A stretch of 64,000 nucleotides of DNA from Roseburia sp. (GCA_003483745.1 DMYD01000012.1:22219-86218); one strand, 5' to 3'; counted from the stretch's first letter, positions 19,464-28,766 are shown. Notes: generated by a model from the letters alone, not told the origin. Numbers and translations are program-made.

Positions 19464-20474
19464 ATGGCATTATTTGAAGGATATGAAAGAAGAATTGACC
19501 AGATTAACGCTGTGTTAAACAGCTATGGTATCAGCTCTATCGAAGAAGCTGAAAAAATTACAAAAGATGCTGGACTTGATGTTTACGATCAGGTAAAGAA
19601 AATCCAGCCAATCTGTTTCGAGAACGCTTGCTGGGCTTACACTGTAGGTGCTGCAATCGCAATCAAAAAAGGATGTACAAGAGCCGCTGATGCTGCTGCA
19701 GCAATCGGTGAGGGACTTCAGGCATTCTGTATTCCGGGTTCTGTTGCAGACCACAGAAAAGTAGGTCTTGGACATGGTAACCTTGGTAAAATGTTATTAG
19801 AGGAAGAGACAGAGTGCTTCTGCTTCTTAGCAGGACATGAGTCATTTGCAGCTGCTGAGGGTGCAATCGGTATCGCTGAGAAAGCAAACAAAGTACGTCA
19901 GAAACCATTACGTGTTATCTTAAACGGACTTGGAAAAGATGCTGCTCAGATCATCTCCCGTATCAACGGATTCACATTTGTTGAGACACAGTATGATTAC
20001 AAAGCTGCAAAATTAAATGTTGTATATGAGAAAGCATATTCTGACGGACTTCGTGCAACTGTAAAATGCTACGGTGCAGATGACGTTCAGGAAGGTGTTG
20101 CAATCATGCATCATGAGAACGTAGGTGTTTCCATCACTGGTAACTCTACAAACCCAACACGTTTCCAGCACCCGGTTGCAGGTACATACAAAAAAGAATG
20201 TATCGAGCAGGGTAAGAAATACTTCTCAGTTGCTTCCGGCGGTGGTACAGGACGTACACTTCACCCGGACAACATGGCAGCAGGTCCTGCTTCTTATGGT
20301 ATGACAGATACTATGGGACGTATGCACTCTGATGCACAGTTCGCAGGTTCTTCTTCCGTACCGGCTCACGTTGAGATGATGGGTCTGATCGGAATGGGTA
20401 ACAACCCAATGGTTGGTGCTACTGTAGCTGTTGCAGTTTCTGTTGAGGAAGCAGCAAAGGCTGGTAAGTTCTAG
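19464..20474 (+). CDS. GGGtGRT family protein
   Basis: The 336-residue protein carries the family name motif: SVASGGGTGRTLHPD at about residue 258. It follows the IscU-like gene by 18 bases and has the same highly expressed codon pattern, so the two are one operon with matching dosage. Other conserved-looking blocks are ENACWAYTVGAAIAIKKG, AFCIPGSVADHRKVGLGHGN and EEETECFCFLAGHESFAAAEG. The glycine-rich GGGTGRT could form a phosphate-binding loop, but no reaction has been shown to my knowledge. It is an abundant, conserved protein of unknown function in gut Clostridia. A perfect terminator ends the operon. Confidence 0.85.
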   Translation: MALFEGYERRIDQINAVLNSYGISSIEEAEKITKDAGLDVYDQVKKIQPICFENACWAYTVGAAIAIKKGCTRAADAAAAIGEGLQAFCIPGSVADHRKVGLGHGNLGKMLLEEETECFCFLAGHESFAAAEGAIGIAEKANKVRQKPLRVILNGLGKDAAQIISRINGFTFVETQYDYKAAKLNVVYEKAYSDGLRATVKCYGADDVQEGVAIMHHENVGVSITGNSTNPTRFQHPVAGTYKKECIEQGKKYFSVASGGGTGRTLHPDNMAAGPASYGMTDTMGRMHSDAQFAGSSSVPAHVEMMGLIGMGNNPMVGATVAVAVSVEEAAKAGKF

Positions 20475-20494
20475 GAAATAAATATAAGGGTTTT

Positions 20495-20529
20495 AAGACC
20501 CTCGTACTTAATTGTGCGAGGGTCTTTTT
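20495..20529 (+). terminator. Strong terminator after the IscU-like/GGGtGRT operon
   Basis: AAGACCCTCGTAC and GTGCGAGGGTCTT form a 13-bp stem with a 6-base loop, followed by T5. Confidence 0.92.
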
Positions 20530-20672
20530 CAATTCATAGGAAATTACGTCCTATGAAAAGTTTACGAAATTTTCTAATGCAGACTTTATGCAGATAATGT
20601 AGACTGAAAATGATTTATACTTTTTATCAGGATTTTTATTGTTTTAAGAGACGGAGGGTTAATTGTAGAATC

Positions 20673-20954
20673 ATGAATGTAATGCCCGTAAATATATTAA
20701 TTAAAAAAGTTGCAGAAATATGTAAAAAAAATGGTGTAAAAAAATTGGTCCTTATAGGTTCATTTGCAACAGATACGGCAACACCATATAGTGATATCGA
20801 TTTTGTAGTTTATGGCGATGTGGATATGGATAAACTTGAATATGATTTGGAAAAAATAGAAACTTTACGGAAGATAGATATTTTAGAATATGAAACAATT
20901 CGAAATCAGTACCTTTTGGAGGATATCGCAAAGTATGGAAAACAAATATATTAA
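20673..20954 (+). CDS. MNT-type minimal nucleotidyltransferase (putative antitoxin)
   Basis: The ~93-residue protein has the nucleotidyltransferase signature GSFATDTATPYSDIDFVVYG: the GS followed ten residues later by the DxD metal ligands. It is the size of MNT proteins of the MNT/HEPN toxin-antitoxin family, in which MNT adds AMP or other nucleotides to the HEPN partner and neutralises it. The start is uncertain: ATG 20673 is 14 bases after GGAGGG, and ATG 20682 is possible. It overlaps the next gene by 20 bases, typical of this pair. Base composition is more AT-rich than its neighbours. Confidence 0.75.
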   Translation: MNVMPVNILIKKVAEICKKNGVKKLVLIGSFATDTATPYSDIDFVVYGDVDMDKLEYDLEKIETLRKIDILEYETIRNQYLLEDIAKYGKQIY

Positions 20955-21369
20955 CAGATATAAAGCTTTTTGTAGAAGCTTAAATAATTTAAAAAAAAGT
21001 AAAACAGCAGACCCGGATGCTGATTTTGTGTTAGAAGGTACGGTTCAAAATTATAATTTGACCTTTGATTTATCATGGAAAGTGATGAAGGATATTTTAG
21101 TTAAATTATTGGGTATTGATGATATAGCACTTGGATCTCCAAGAACAAATTTACAAGCGGCATTTTCAAACGGACTGATTGATGACGATGTCTGGCTGCA
21201 AATGCTGAAAACAAGAAATCTGCTTGCTCATGATTATGATGGTGCAGTTGCAAGAGAAAACTTTAAAAAGATAACAACAGTGTATTATGATGTTTTTTAT
21301 AGATTTAAAATTACAGCAGAAGAGTATTTTGAAAAGGGAATACAGGAAGAAGATAGTTTTAAATCCTGA
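20935..21369 (+). CDS. HEPN/HI0074-type partner of the MNT protein (putative toxin)
   Basis: The 144-residue helical protein begins MENKYINRYKAF inside the end of the MNT gene. It matches the nucleotidyltransferase substrate-binding (HI0074) family, with the conserved LEGTVQNYNLTFDLSWKVMKDIL and GSPRTNLQAAFSNGLI blocks. The TRNLLAHDYD segment holds the Rx4-6H motif of HEPN RNases (R, then H 5 residues later). In that family the R-x4-H residues cleave RNA when the partner does not modify the protein. The pair is bounded by terminators, so it is its own transcript. Toxin activity is inferred from the family. Confidence 0.72.
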   Translation: MENKYINRYKAFCRSLNNLKKSKTADPDADFVLEGTVQNYNLTFDLSWKVMKDILVKLLGIDDIALGSPRTNLQAAFSNGLIDDDVWLQMLKTRNLLAHDYDGAVARENFKKITTVYYDVFYRFKITAEEYFEKGIQEEDSFKS

Positions 21370-21444
21370 TAAAATATTTATGGCAGAGCAGAACGGTAGA
21401 TTTGCTGGTTTTTCTTATTTATAGATTTTTTCTTATTTTCATAG

Positions 21445-21480
21445 GGGCTTCCAAAGAAATTTGGAAGTCCTATTTCTTTT
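21445..21480 (+). terminator. Terminator after the MNT/HEPN pair
   Basis: GGGCTTCCAAA (21445-21455) pairs with TTTGGAAGTCC (21460-21470) around a GAAA loop, with a T-rich tail. Confidence 0.8.
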
Positions 21481-21593
21481 GTTCATGATAATAAAATATT
21501 TTTGTTTTATCAAAAACAGGGTGATAATCGAACATATTTTCTGCTATAATAATATCTATACCAGAAAAACAGAAAGCGAGGCATCGTCCGGTC

Positions 21594-23123
21594 ATGAGTA
21601 ATTCATCCCATATTTATATTGCAATCGATCTTAAATCTTTTTATGCATCGGTAGAGTGTGTCAAACGGAAATGTGATCCGCTGACGACAAATCTTGTTGT
21701 TGCGGATGAGAGCAGAACAGAGAAAACGATCTGTCTTGCGGTATCACCGTCACTGAAAGCATATGGAATCCCGGGACGTGCGAGATTATTTGAGGTTGTG
21801 CAGAAAGTAAAGCAGATCAATAAAGAGCGGAGAAGCAGGATTGCCGGAGGTGTGTTTACCGGAAAATCAGCAAATGCGGAAGAACTGAAAAAAGATCCGG
21901 CACTGGAACTGACCTATATTGCAGCACCGCCACGCATGGCATTATATATGGAAGAAAGCAACCGGATCTATGATATCTATTTAAAATATGTAGCACCGGA
22001 AGATATGCATGTCTATTCGGTGGATGAAGTATTTATGGATGTGACGCATTATCTGAGAACATACCAGATGAGCGCAAGAGAACTGGCAGAGAAAATGATC
22101 CGGGATGTTTTAAGTGAGACGGGGGTTACGGCAACTGCCGGTATTGGCACCAATCTGTATCTGTGCAAAGTTGCAATGGATATCGTTGCGAAACATGTGA
22201 CACCGGATGCGAACGGAGTGCGGATTGCAGAACTTGATGAGATGAGTTACCGCAGGCGGTTGTGGAATCACAGACCACTGACGGATTTCTGGAGAGTCGG
22301 TGGCGGTTACCGGAAAAAATTAGAAGCGGCAGGGTTGTATACGATGGGAGATATTGCACGCTGTTCCTTAGGTGGTGAACAGGATTTTTATAACGAGGAG
22401 CTCCTATATAAAATGTTTGGTATCAATGCAGAACTTCTGATCGATCATGCGTGGGGCTATGAGCCGACGACGATTGATCTGATCAAAATGTACAAGCCCC
22501 AGACAAACAGCATCAGTTCCGGACAGGTACTGCAGTGCCCTTATGAATTTGAAAAAGGAAAACTGATCGTTCGGGAAATGACAGATCTGCTTGTCCTGGA
22601 TCTGGTGGAAAAGCGTCTTGTTACAGATCAGATGGTGCTTACGATCGGCTATGATATTGATAATCTGACGGACCCGAAGCGGAAAAATGCGTATCACGGG
22701 GAAGTAACCATCGACCGCTATGGAAGGAAGGTGCCAAAGCATGCACATGGGACGATCAATCTGAAAAGTCAGACATCATCCACAAAACAGATCATGGATG
22801 CCGTTATGGAGTTATATGACCGTATTGTGGACAAAAATCTGCTGATCCGCAGGATTTATGTCGTTGCCTGCAGATTGTCGGATGAAGCGTCTGCAAAAAA
22901 AGAAGAAACGTTTGAGCAGCTTGATCTGTTTACGGACTATGCGGCATTAGAACAGAAAAAGCGGGCAGAAAAGGAAAAGATGGAAAAAGAGAGAAAACTG
23001 CAGGAGGCAGTCCTCAGTGTAAAAAAGAAATATGGAAAAAACGCCATGCTAAAGGGGATGAATCTACAGGAGGGAGCAACTAGCGTGGAACGAAACCGCC
23101 AGATCGGAGGGCATAAGGCATGA
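21594..23123 (+). CDS. Y-family DNA polymerase (UmuC-like translesion polymerase)
   Basis: The N-terminus has the catalytic Asp motif of Y-family polymerases (IYIAIDLKSFYASVECV; IDLKSF is motif I with the metal Asp), then MHVYSVDEVFMDVT, where SVDEVF holds the second acidic pair. ATAGIGTNLYLCKVAMDI and RPLTDFWRVGGG are helix-hairpin-helix-like blocks. The 509 residues include a basic Lys/Glu coiled-coil C-terminal tail. Such enzymes copy damaged DNA with low fidelity. An 80-base AT-rich stretch with a TATAAT (21545-21550) lies upstream. The gene overlaps the YolD-like gene by 4 bases (ATGA), so the two are coupled; no LexA box was recognised. Confidence 0.85.
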   Translation: MSNSSHIYIAIDLKSFYASVECVKRKCDPLTTNLVVADESRTEKTICLAVSPSLKAYGIPGRARLFEVVQKVKQINKERRSRIAGGVFTGKSANAEELKKDPALELTYIAAPPRMALYMEESNRIYDIYLKYVAPEDMHVYSVDEVFMDVTHYLRTYQMSARELAEKMIRDVLSETGVTATAGIGTNLYLCKVAMDIVAKHVTPDANGVRIAELDEMSYRRRLWNHRPLTDFWRVGGGYRKKLEAAGLYTMGDIARCSLGGEQDFYNEELLYKMFGINAELLIDHAWGYEPTTIDLIKMYKPQTNSISSGQVLQCPYEFEKGKLIVREMTDLLVLDLVEKRLVTDQMVLTIGYDIDNLTDPKRKNAYHGEVTIDRYGRKVPKHAHGTINLKSQTSSTKQIMDAVMELYDRIVDKNLLIRRIYVVACRLSDEASAKKEETFEQLDLFTDYAALEQKKRAEKEKMEKERKLQEAVLSVKKKYGKNAMLKGMNLQEGATSVERNRQIGGHKA

Positions 23124-23572
23124 AGGGAAAAAATGTATTTATAGAAAAGGAAACACACAAATATGATGATATCATCAATCTGCCGCATCATGTCTCAGCA
23201 AAACATCCGCAGATGGGGCTGTTAGACAGAGCAGCACAGTTTTCGCCTTTTGCAGCACTCACAGGACATGAGGATTCCATTCGTGAGACAGCAAGAAGAA
23301 CGGAAGAGTTTCTGGAACTGGAAGAAGATAAAAAAGAGCAGCTTGATGAAAAGATACATGTTTTACAGGAAAATTTATGGAAGAAACCGGAGATCATAGT
23401 CACTTATTTTGTGCCGGACGAAAAGAAAGACGGTGGTGCTTATGTTACGCATCGTGGCAGAATACGGAAAATAGATACCTATCGGCACAGACTTTTGTTT
23501 GAAGATGGAACGGATGTAGGTATGCAGTATATTTTTGAGATAGATGGTGAAATGTTTGGGATTACAGAGTGA
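23120..23572 (+). CDS. YolD-like protein, Y-polymerase partner
   Basis: The 150-residue protein has HHVSAKHPQMGLLDRAAQFSPFAALTG near its start, a mark of YolD-like proteins, and a C-terminal beta region (YVTHRGRIRKIDTYRHRLLFEDG) like the YolD barrel. YolD-like genes commonly accompany UmuC-type polymerases in Firmicutes, where UmuD is absent, and are thought to act as the accessory factor. The start overlaps the stop of the polymerase gene (ATGA). The gene ends before a consensus promoter that starts the next operon. Confidence 0.65.
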   Translation: MKGKNVFIEKETHKYDDIINLPHHVSAKHPQMGLLDRAAQFSPFAALTGHEDSIRETARRTEEFLELEEDKKEQLDEKIHVLQENLWKKPEIIVTYFVPDEKKDGGAYVTHRGRIRKIDTYRHRLLFEDGTDVGMQYIFEIDGEMFGITE

Positions 23573-23591
23573 AAGTGACTAGTGGTGAAAT

Positions 23592-23620
23592 TTGACAATC
23601 AATATTTCGGATGGTATAAT
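23592..23620 (+). promoter_or_regulatory. Consensus sigma-A promoter
   Basis: Perfect TTGACA (23592-23597), 17-base spacer, TATAAT (23615-23620), 64 bases before the first YhgE/Pip gene. Confidence 0.8.
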
Positions 23621-23683
23621 TTCCCGATAATAGGGACTTTTGCTCTATTGATGAATATGGATGAGTTAAGGAGCTTGTGAGGC

Positions 23684-25903
23684 ATGAAAAATATATGGCG
23701 TATTTTTAGCGGAGATATGAAGAGACTGGTGCGTAATCCATTTGCATTGGTCATTGCGATTGGTCTTTGTATCATACCTTCGCTGTATGCGTGGTTTAAT
23801 ATATATTCGAACTGGGATCCGTATGCAAATACCAAAAATATCAGGATTGCAGTAGCGACAGAGGATGAGGGATACCAGATGGATGATGGAACTACCGTTA
23901 ATATGGGTGATTCGGTCATTGAGAGCCTGAAAGAAAATGATAAGATCGGATGGGTGTTTACAGATACAAAAGAAGCTGCTTTAGAGGGCGTCTACAGCGG
24001 TGAGTATTACGCAGCGGTCATCATCAGTTCTGACTTTACATATAGCATGTATAATGTATTCCGCGAAGATTTTAAGGGACCGACCATTTCTTATTATGAG
24101 AACGAAAAAAAGAATGCCGTAGCGACAAAGATTACGGATTCCGCGGTGTCCACTTTAAAACAGAGTATCAATGAGCAGTTCATACAAGTGGTTGCAAGTA
24201 ATATATTTGAGCAGACAAATCACATTTCAGAACAGATGGAAGAAGATGATAAGTTTGCATATTTTCAGGGCAAACTGGAGAATTTGAACGAGAATCTGAT
24301 CAGTTACAGTAATATGATCGATACATTTATTGCCGGAAATGAGGAACTCTCCCAGGCAGTTGCAGAGGCAAAGGGCAGCATACCGGGACTTAGTGATAAG
24401 GTATCTGACGGTGCAAAGAATTTTGGCACGGCAAAAAGCAGCCTGGATGAGACAAAAACATCGTTAAATTCATTCAGTGAAAATGTAAACCAGACAATGA
24501 CGAGTATTAACGATTCGATCAATAAGATACAGAGCAGCATCAATGCGACAAATCTCGCCGGGGATGCACAGCAGACCGCAGACAGCCTGAATCAGGCAGC
24601 ATTAGACGCAGTGGAACTGCAGAGGGAACTGGATCGTCTGCAGGAACATTTGAAAAAGGTGGTTGTCGAAAAGAACGTGTCGGATGATGACCGCGCCGTT
24701 ATTCAGAAGATCATTGAGACAATTAAATCGATCAATGGTGGCGCAACGGATATTGAAAAAGCAATCAGCAGCATTAATCAGATTGCAATGGGATTTTCAG
24801 GAGATTCCAAGACAGATGCAATCAATACGCAGGTATCAGGAAGCATGGTTGCGGATGCGATAAATCAATCACTGTCTGATATGACGCAGGTTCTTACTAC
24901 CTGTTCACAGGCAATCACAAATATGCAGGAGATGTATACGACGAGTCTGGTTCCACAGCTGGACAATGTGATCGACAGTATGAGCCAGATGTTGAATAAC
25001 GTATCAGATATTCTGACAAGACTAGACGATACATTAGGAGATATGAATTCCGTATTTTCCGGCATTGAGACAACTGTGACAGGTGCAAATGACAGTTTAG
25101 AACAAATTCAGACGGTTATTGATGGCGTGAGTGAAAAGTTAACGAAGCTGTTGGATCGGTTGAATTCTGTTGAAGACGATGAAAAAGTACAGGCATTTAT
25201 AGAGTTTATGAAAGGTGATCCGGAAGGCTATGGAGAGTTCTTCTCCCAGCCGGTACTGGTTACGACAGAGGAAGTTTATCCAATTCCAAACTATGGATCA
25301 GCGATGACTCCGTTTTATACAATCCTTGCAATCTGGGTTGGAGGAACGATTCTTGTTGCACTGATCAAGGTAAAGGCAGAACCAAAAGATCTGGAAAATG
25401 TAAAATCGTATCAGCTCTTTTTTGGAAGATATCTGATGTTTTTTGTGATGGGACAGTTACAGGCACTGATCATTGTACTGGGAGATATCTATATCCTGCA
25501 CTGTCAGATTTTATATCCGGTATGGTTCTGGCTGGTGGCATCACTTGCAAGTGTTACATTTACATTACTGATTTATTCACTTGCACTTTCCTTTGGTGAT
25601 GTAGGAAAAGCTCTTGCGGTTGTTATTATGGTAATTCAGATTGCGGGATCCGGCGGAACGTTTCCAATCGAACTTTTGCCAGCAGTTTACCGTAATATAT
25701 ACATATTTTTCCCGTTTCCGTATGCAATCAATGCCATGCGTGAGACGATTGGCGGTATGTACGGAAGTGACTATATGAGGAATCTGGCAGAACTGATGAT
25801 TTTTGCCGTGGTCGGACTTCTGATCGGACTGGTGATCCGTATCCCATTTGTGAAACTGAACCATTTTGTGGAAAAACGAATGGAAGATACAAAAATGATG
25901 TAA
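23684..25903 (+). CDS. YhgE/Pip-family membrane protein (copy 1)
   Basis: The 739-residue protein has one membrane segment near the N-terminus (about 20-40, NPFALVIAIGLCIIPSLYAW). A long extracytoplasmic Ser/Thr/Asn-rich helical region follows (about 60-540), then a C-terminal block of five to six membrane segments. The N-terminal WFNIYSNWDPY and the C-terminal AGSGGTFPIELLP block are the hallmarks of YhgE/Pip (phage infection protein, ABC-2-like). The family is linked to phage adsorption in lactococci and to secretion functions elsewhere; the role here is open. It leads a cluster with a small membrane protein and a second YhgE/Pip gene. Confidence 0.82.
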   Translation: MKNIWRIFSGDMKRLVRNPFALVIAIGLCIIPSLYAWFNIYSNWDPYANTKNIRIAVATEDEGYQMDDGTTVNMGDSVIESLKENDKIGWVFTDTKEAALEGVYSGEYYAAVIISSDFTYSMYNVFREDFKGPTISYYENEKKNAVATKITDSAVSTLKQSINEQFIQVVASNIFEQTNHISEQMEEDDKFAYFQGKLENLNENLISYSNMIDTFIAGNEELSQAVAEAKGSIPGLSDKVSDGAKNFGTAKSSLDETKTSLNSFSENVNQTMTSINDSINKIQSSINATNLAGDAQQTADSLNQAALDAVELQRELDRLQEHLKKVVVEKNVSDDDRAVIQKIIETIKSINGGATDIEKAISSINQIAMGFSGDSKTDAINTQVSGSMVADAINQSLSDMTQVLTTCSQAITNMQEMYTTSLVPQLDNVIDSMSQMLNNVSDILTRLDDTLGDMNSVFSGIETTVTGANDSLEQIQTVIDGVSEKLTKLLDRLNSVEDDEKVQAFIEFMKGDPEGYGEFFSQPVLVTTEEVYPIPNYGSAMTPFYTILAIWVGGTILVALIKVKAEPKDLENVKSYQLFFGRYLMFFVMGQLQALIIVLGDIYILHCQILYPVWFWLVASLASVTFTLLIYSLALSFGDVGKALAVVIMVIQIAGSGGTFPIELLPAVYRNIYIFFPFPYAINAMRETIGGMYGSDYMRNLAELMIFAVVGLLIGLVIRIPFVKLNHFVEKRMEDTKMM

Positions 25904-25957
25904 CAGAAGTGAAGTATAAGAAATAAGATTTGTCATAGATAACAGAATGGAGAAAAA

Positions 25958-26386
25958 ATGGAAGAAAAAAGCAGATACGAGGAAATGTACGGAAAACTCG
26001 TTGCATATGAACAGAATATCCATTTGCAGAATCAGAAAAGAATCAAGATCGGGCTCAAATGCATTGCAATCATTCCGCCTATATTTTTGATTCTGTTATT
26101 CTGGACGGACAGCAACAAGGTTGTTTTCCTGATTTTATGGATCGTATCGTTGTTTGCGCTTGCAACTTATCTGATCCTTGTCGAGTATGTAGATTATAAC
26201 CTGCAGGAGAAGTTAAATGAACTGCGGGATGAAGAAGATAAAGATGTGGATGTTCTTATGGGAAAACAGCTTGATGAAGTAGAGGAAAACATTAAGAATG
26301 CCTTTCAGAAATTAGATGAAAAGTTTAATCCTGAAACAGAAATTTCCAAAATTGCAGAGAACGATACAAAGGAGAAAACAGAATGA
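25958..26386 (+). CDS. Two-segment membrane protein between two YhgE/Pip genes
   Basis: The 142-residue protein has two hydrophobic segments (about 28-46 and 52-72) flanked by a charged N-terminus and an acidic Glu/Asp/Lys-rich C-terminal tail, coiled-coil-like at 77-125. GGAG precedes the ATG. It overlaps the next YhgE/Pip gene by 4 bases (ATGA), so it is translationally coupled, suggesting a stoichiometric partner of the two large membrane proteins. I do not recognise a named family. Confidence 0.7.
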   Translation: MEEKSRYEEMYGKLVAYEQNIHLQNQKRIKIGLKCIAIIPPIFLILLFWTDSNKVVFLILWIVSLFALATYLILVEYVDYNLQEKLNELRDEEDKDVDVLMGKQLDEVEENIKNAFQKLDEKFNPETEISKIAENDTKEKTE

Positions 26387-28530
26387 AAAATATATTTAAA
26401 ATCTTTATCTCCGATGTAAAACGGATTTTTCAAAACGTGGTCGCTGTTGTGGTCATCATGGGACTTTGTGTGATTCCATGTCTTTATGCATGGTTTAATA
26501 TATTTTCAAACTGGGATCCGTATGGCGAAAGTTCAACATCAAACCTGAAGGTTGCAGTGGTATCAGAAGATGAAGGTGTAAGTGTGGCAGGTATTTCTGT
26601 CAACATTGGTTCGTCTGTGGTCGAAGCGTTACAGGAAAATAAAGTAATGGGCTGGGTGTTTACGGAGACGTCGGATGAAGCAGTGGATGGTGTATATAGT
26701 GGTGAATATTACGCGGCTCTTGTGATTCCGGATAATTTTACGGAGGAGATGATCAGTTTCCTTGGAGGTCAGATCGAACACCCGGATATTATTTATTATG
26801 AAAATGAAAAGAAAAATGCAATAGCTCCTAAAATCACTGCAAAAGCAAAAACATCTGTCCAGGAACAGGTGAATGCAACTTTCGTGAGCACGCTTGCAGA
26901 GGCAATGATGCAGGTTGGGGATGCAGTTGCAGGAGCAGATGTTGACGGAGGCTCCCTTGCGGATACAATTACGCAGCGTCTGAATGATGTAAACGGTGAT
27001 CTGCAGAGTTATATTAATATTTTAAATTCATTTGCAAGTATATTAAATTCCGCGCAGAGTATTGTCGCGACAAGTCAGGTTATGCTTCCGGGACTTGACT
27101 CTATGGTTTCTACAGGTCAGGATACGGTAAACAGCATGGAAGGACTGATCGTTGCCGGAAATGCAACAACGGATACGGTTACCCAGATGGTTACATACAG
27201 TTTTGATCTGGTTGAAAATAGTCTGAATAATGTGTCCATGGTTGTGCAGAATGACATGGACAAACTTGGAAAATATCAAGATGCGGCGGGAAATGGATTG
27301 AATGCGGCCACATCCGTGGTGCCTTATCTGGAAAAAATGTTTGATGACTCAGTTTCAAGCTGGGAAGGCACAGCAGATGATGAAACAAGACTGCAGATTC
27401 AGGGTGTGCGTGACCGCTTAAAGATGATTGAATTTGATTTGAACGGACTTGCAGAAAACGGAACTGCCACAGGGGATGATATCAATACCTTAAAAGGACA
27501 GATTACAACGGAAATTGAAAATTGTAAGACGGCTCTTGATGCATTGCAGCATACGTTTGAGTATTCCGTAAAGCCACAGCTTGATTCCACGTTAAACGCA
27601 ATGCAAGGTTCCATGATTGCGACAACATCAATTTTAAACGGAATCAATGCAGATTTTGGCGATGTGGAGAAGGTGCTGTCAAAATACGAGGATACACTTT
27701 CAAGAGGAAGTGTGGATTTATATGATTCGTTGCAGATGGCACAGGAATTAGAGAATAAACTGACACAGATCATCGCAGATTTTACAACATTGCGTCAGGA
27801 TGAACAATACAAACAGTTTATGGAGATACTAGAGACTGATCCACAGCAGCTTGGCAATTTTATTTCGTCTCCGGTAAATCTTGATACGGTAGGAATTTAT
27901 GAGATTGAAAATTACGGATCTGCCATGGCTCCGTTTTATACGATACTGGCATTGTGGGTAGGTGCACTGATTTTGGTTGCAATCATTCATGTAAAAGTAG
28001 AACCGGAAGATGGTATCATAGATATAAAACCATATCAGGCATACTTCGGACGTTATATCCTGTTCTTTTTGGTAGGACAGACGCAGACTCTGATTACGAT
28101 ACTTGGAGATCTGTTTTATGTGCGGATACAGTGCCACAATCCATTCCTGTTCTGGCTTGCCGGAGCAGTCAGCAGTTTTGTGTTTACGCTGTTTATCTAT
28201 TCACTTACCGTCGCATTTGGGAATGTCGGTGAGGCACTTGCAATCGTTGTCATGGTTATTCAGGTGGCAGGCGCAGGCGGAACTTTCCCGATAGAGACAT
28301 TGCCACAGGTATACCAGTCACTTTATAAATATCTGCCGTTTCCATATGGAATGAATGCCATGAGAGAGACAATCGGCGGAATTTATCAGATGAATTACTG
28401 GATCTATGTCGGAAAACTTGCGATTTATTTAATTATTTCACTGGTTATTGGACTTCTTGTTGCGATACCGTTCCGCAAACTGAACCATATCATTGAGAAG
28501 AGCAAGGAAAATACAGAGATCATGATCTAA
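26383..28530 (+). CDS. YhgE/Pip-family membrane protein (copy 2)
   Basis: The 715-residue paralogue of the upstream YhgE/Pip protein has the same architecture and nearly the same N-terminus (WFNIFSNWDPY) and C-terminus (AGAGGTFPIETLPQVYQ; FPYGMNAMRETIGGIY). The two are distinct in the middle. The large extracytoplasmic domain is helical, with many Asn, Ser, Thr and Gln. A tandem YhgE/Pip pair with a small membrane protein between suggests a heterodimeric membrane complex. The first membrane segment lies at about 18-40 and the rest after residue 520. Confidence 0.82.
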   Translation: MKNIFKIFISDVKRIFQNVVAVVVIMGLCVIPCLYAWFNIFSNWDPYGESSTSNLKVAVVSEDEGVSVAGISVNIGSSVVEALQENKVMGWVFTETSDEAVDGVYSGEYYAALVIPDNFTEEMISFLGGQIEHPDIIYYENEKKNAIAPKITAKAKTSVQEQVNATFVSTLAEAMMQVGDAVAGADVDGGSLADTITQRLNDVNGDLQSYINILNSFASILNSAQSIVATSQVMLPGLDSMVSTGQDTVNSMEGLIVAGNATTDTVTQMVTYSFDLVENSLNNVSMVVQNDMDKLGKYQDAAGNGLNAATSVVPYLEKMFDDSVSSWEGTADDETRLQIQGVRDRLKMIEFDLNGLAENGTATGDDINTLKGQITTEIENCKTALDALQHTFEYSVKPQLDSTLNAMQGSMIATTSILNGINADFGDVEKVLSKYEDTLSRGSVDLYDSLQMAQELENKLTQIIADFTTLRQDEQYKQFMEILETDPQQLGNFISSPVNLDTVGIYEIENYGSAMAPFYTILALWVGALILVAIIHVKVEPEDGIIDIKPYQAYFGRYILFFLVGQTQTLITILGDLFYVRIQCHNPFLFWLAGAVSSFVFTLFIYSLTVAFGNVGEALAIVVMVIQVAGAGGTFPIETLPQVYQSLYKYLPFPYGMNAMRETIGGIYQMNYWIYVGKLAIYLIISLVIGLLVAIPFRKLNHIIEKSKENTEIMI

Positions 28531-28551
28531 TTCAATGCTAAGGAGATAAAA

Positions 28552-28728
28552 ATGTTATTGATACGGATGGTATTACTTCTGACAGGACTTCTTATGGTAA
28601 TTGCACCGGGAGCCTGTACGCGAAAAGACCAGAGAGGTGATCTAAGCGCAGAAAAAAGGATCAGGCAGATTGGCATTTGGTTTGTGGCAGCTGCGGTTAT
28701 ATGGATCATTACCGCAAAGTTTTTCTGA
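28552..28728 (+). CDS. 58-residue membrane protein, unknown
   Basis: An ATG at 28552 follows AAGGAG at a good distance, 21 bases after the second YhgE/Pip stop. The protein has two hydrophobic stretches (MLLIRMVLLLTGLLMVIAPG and IGIWFVAAAVIWIITAKFF at the end) separated by a charged loop with RKDQRGDLSAEKRIRQ. It is probably the last gene of the YhgE/Pip operon, before the ilvN promoter. Confidence 0.6.
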   Translation: MLLIRMVLLLTGLLMVIAPGACTRKDQRGDLSAEKRIRQIGIWFVAAAVIWIITAKFF

Positions 28729-28766
28729 AAATCCGGCTATGGTTTTGGATAGATGAAAATTGTTTA

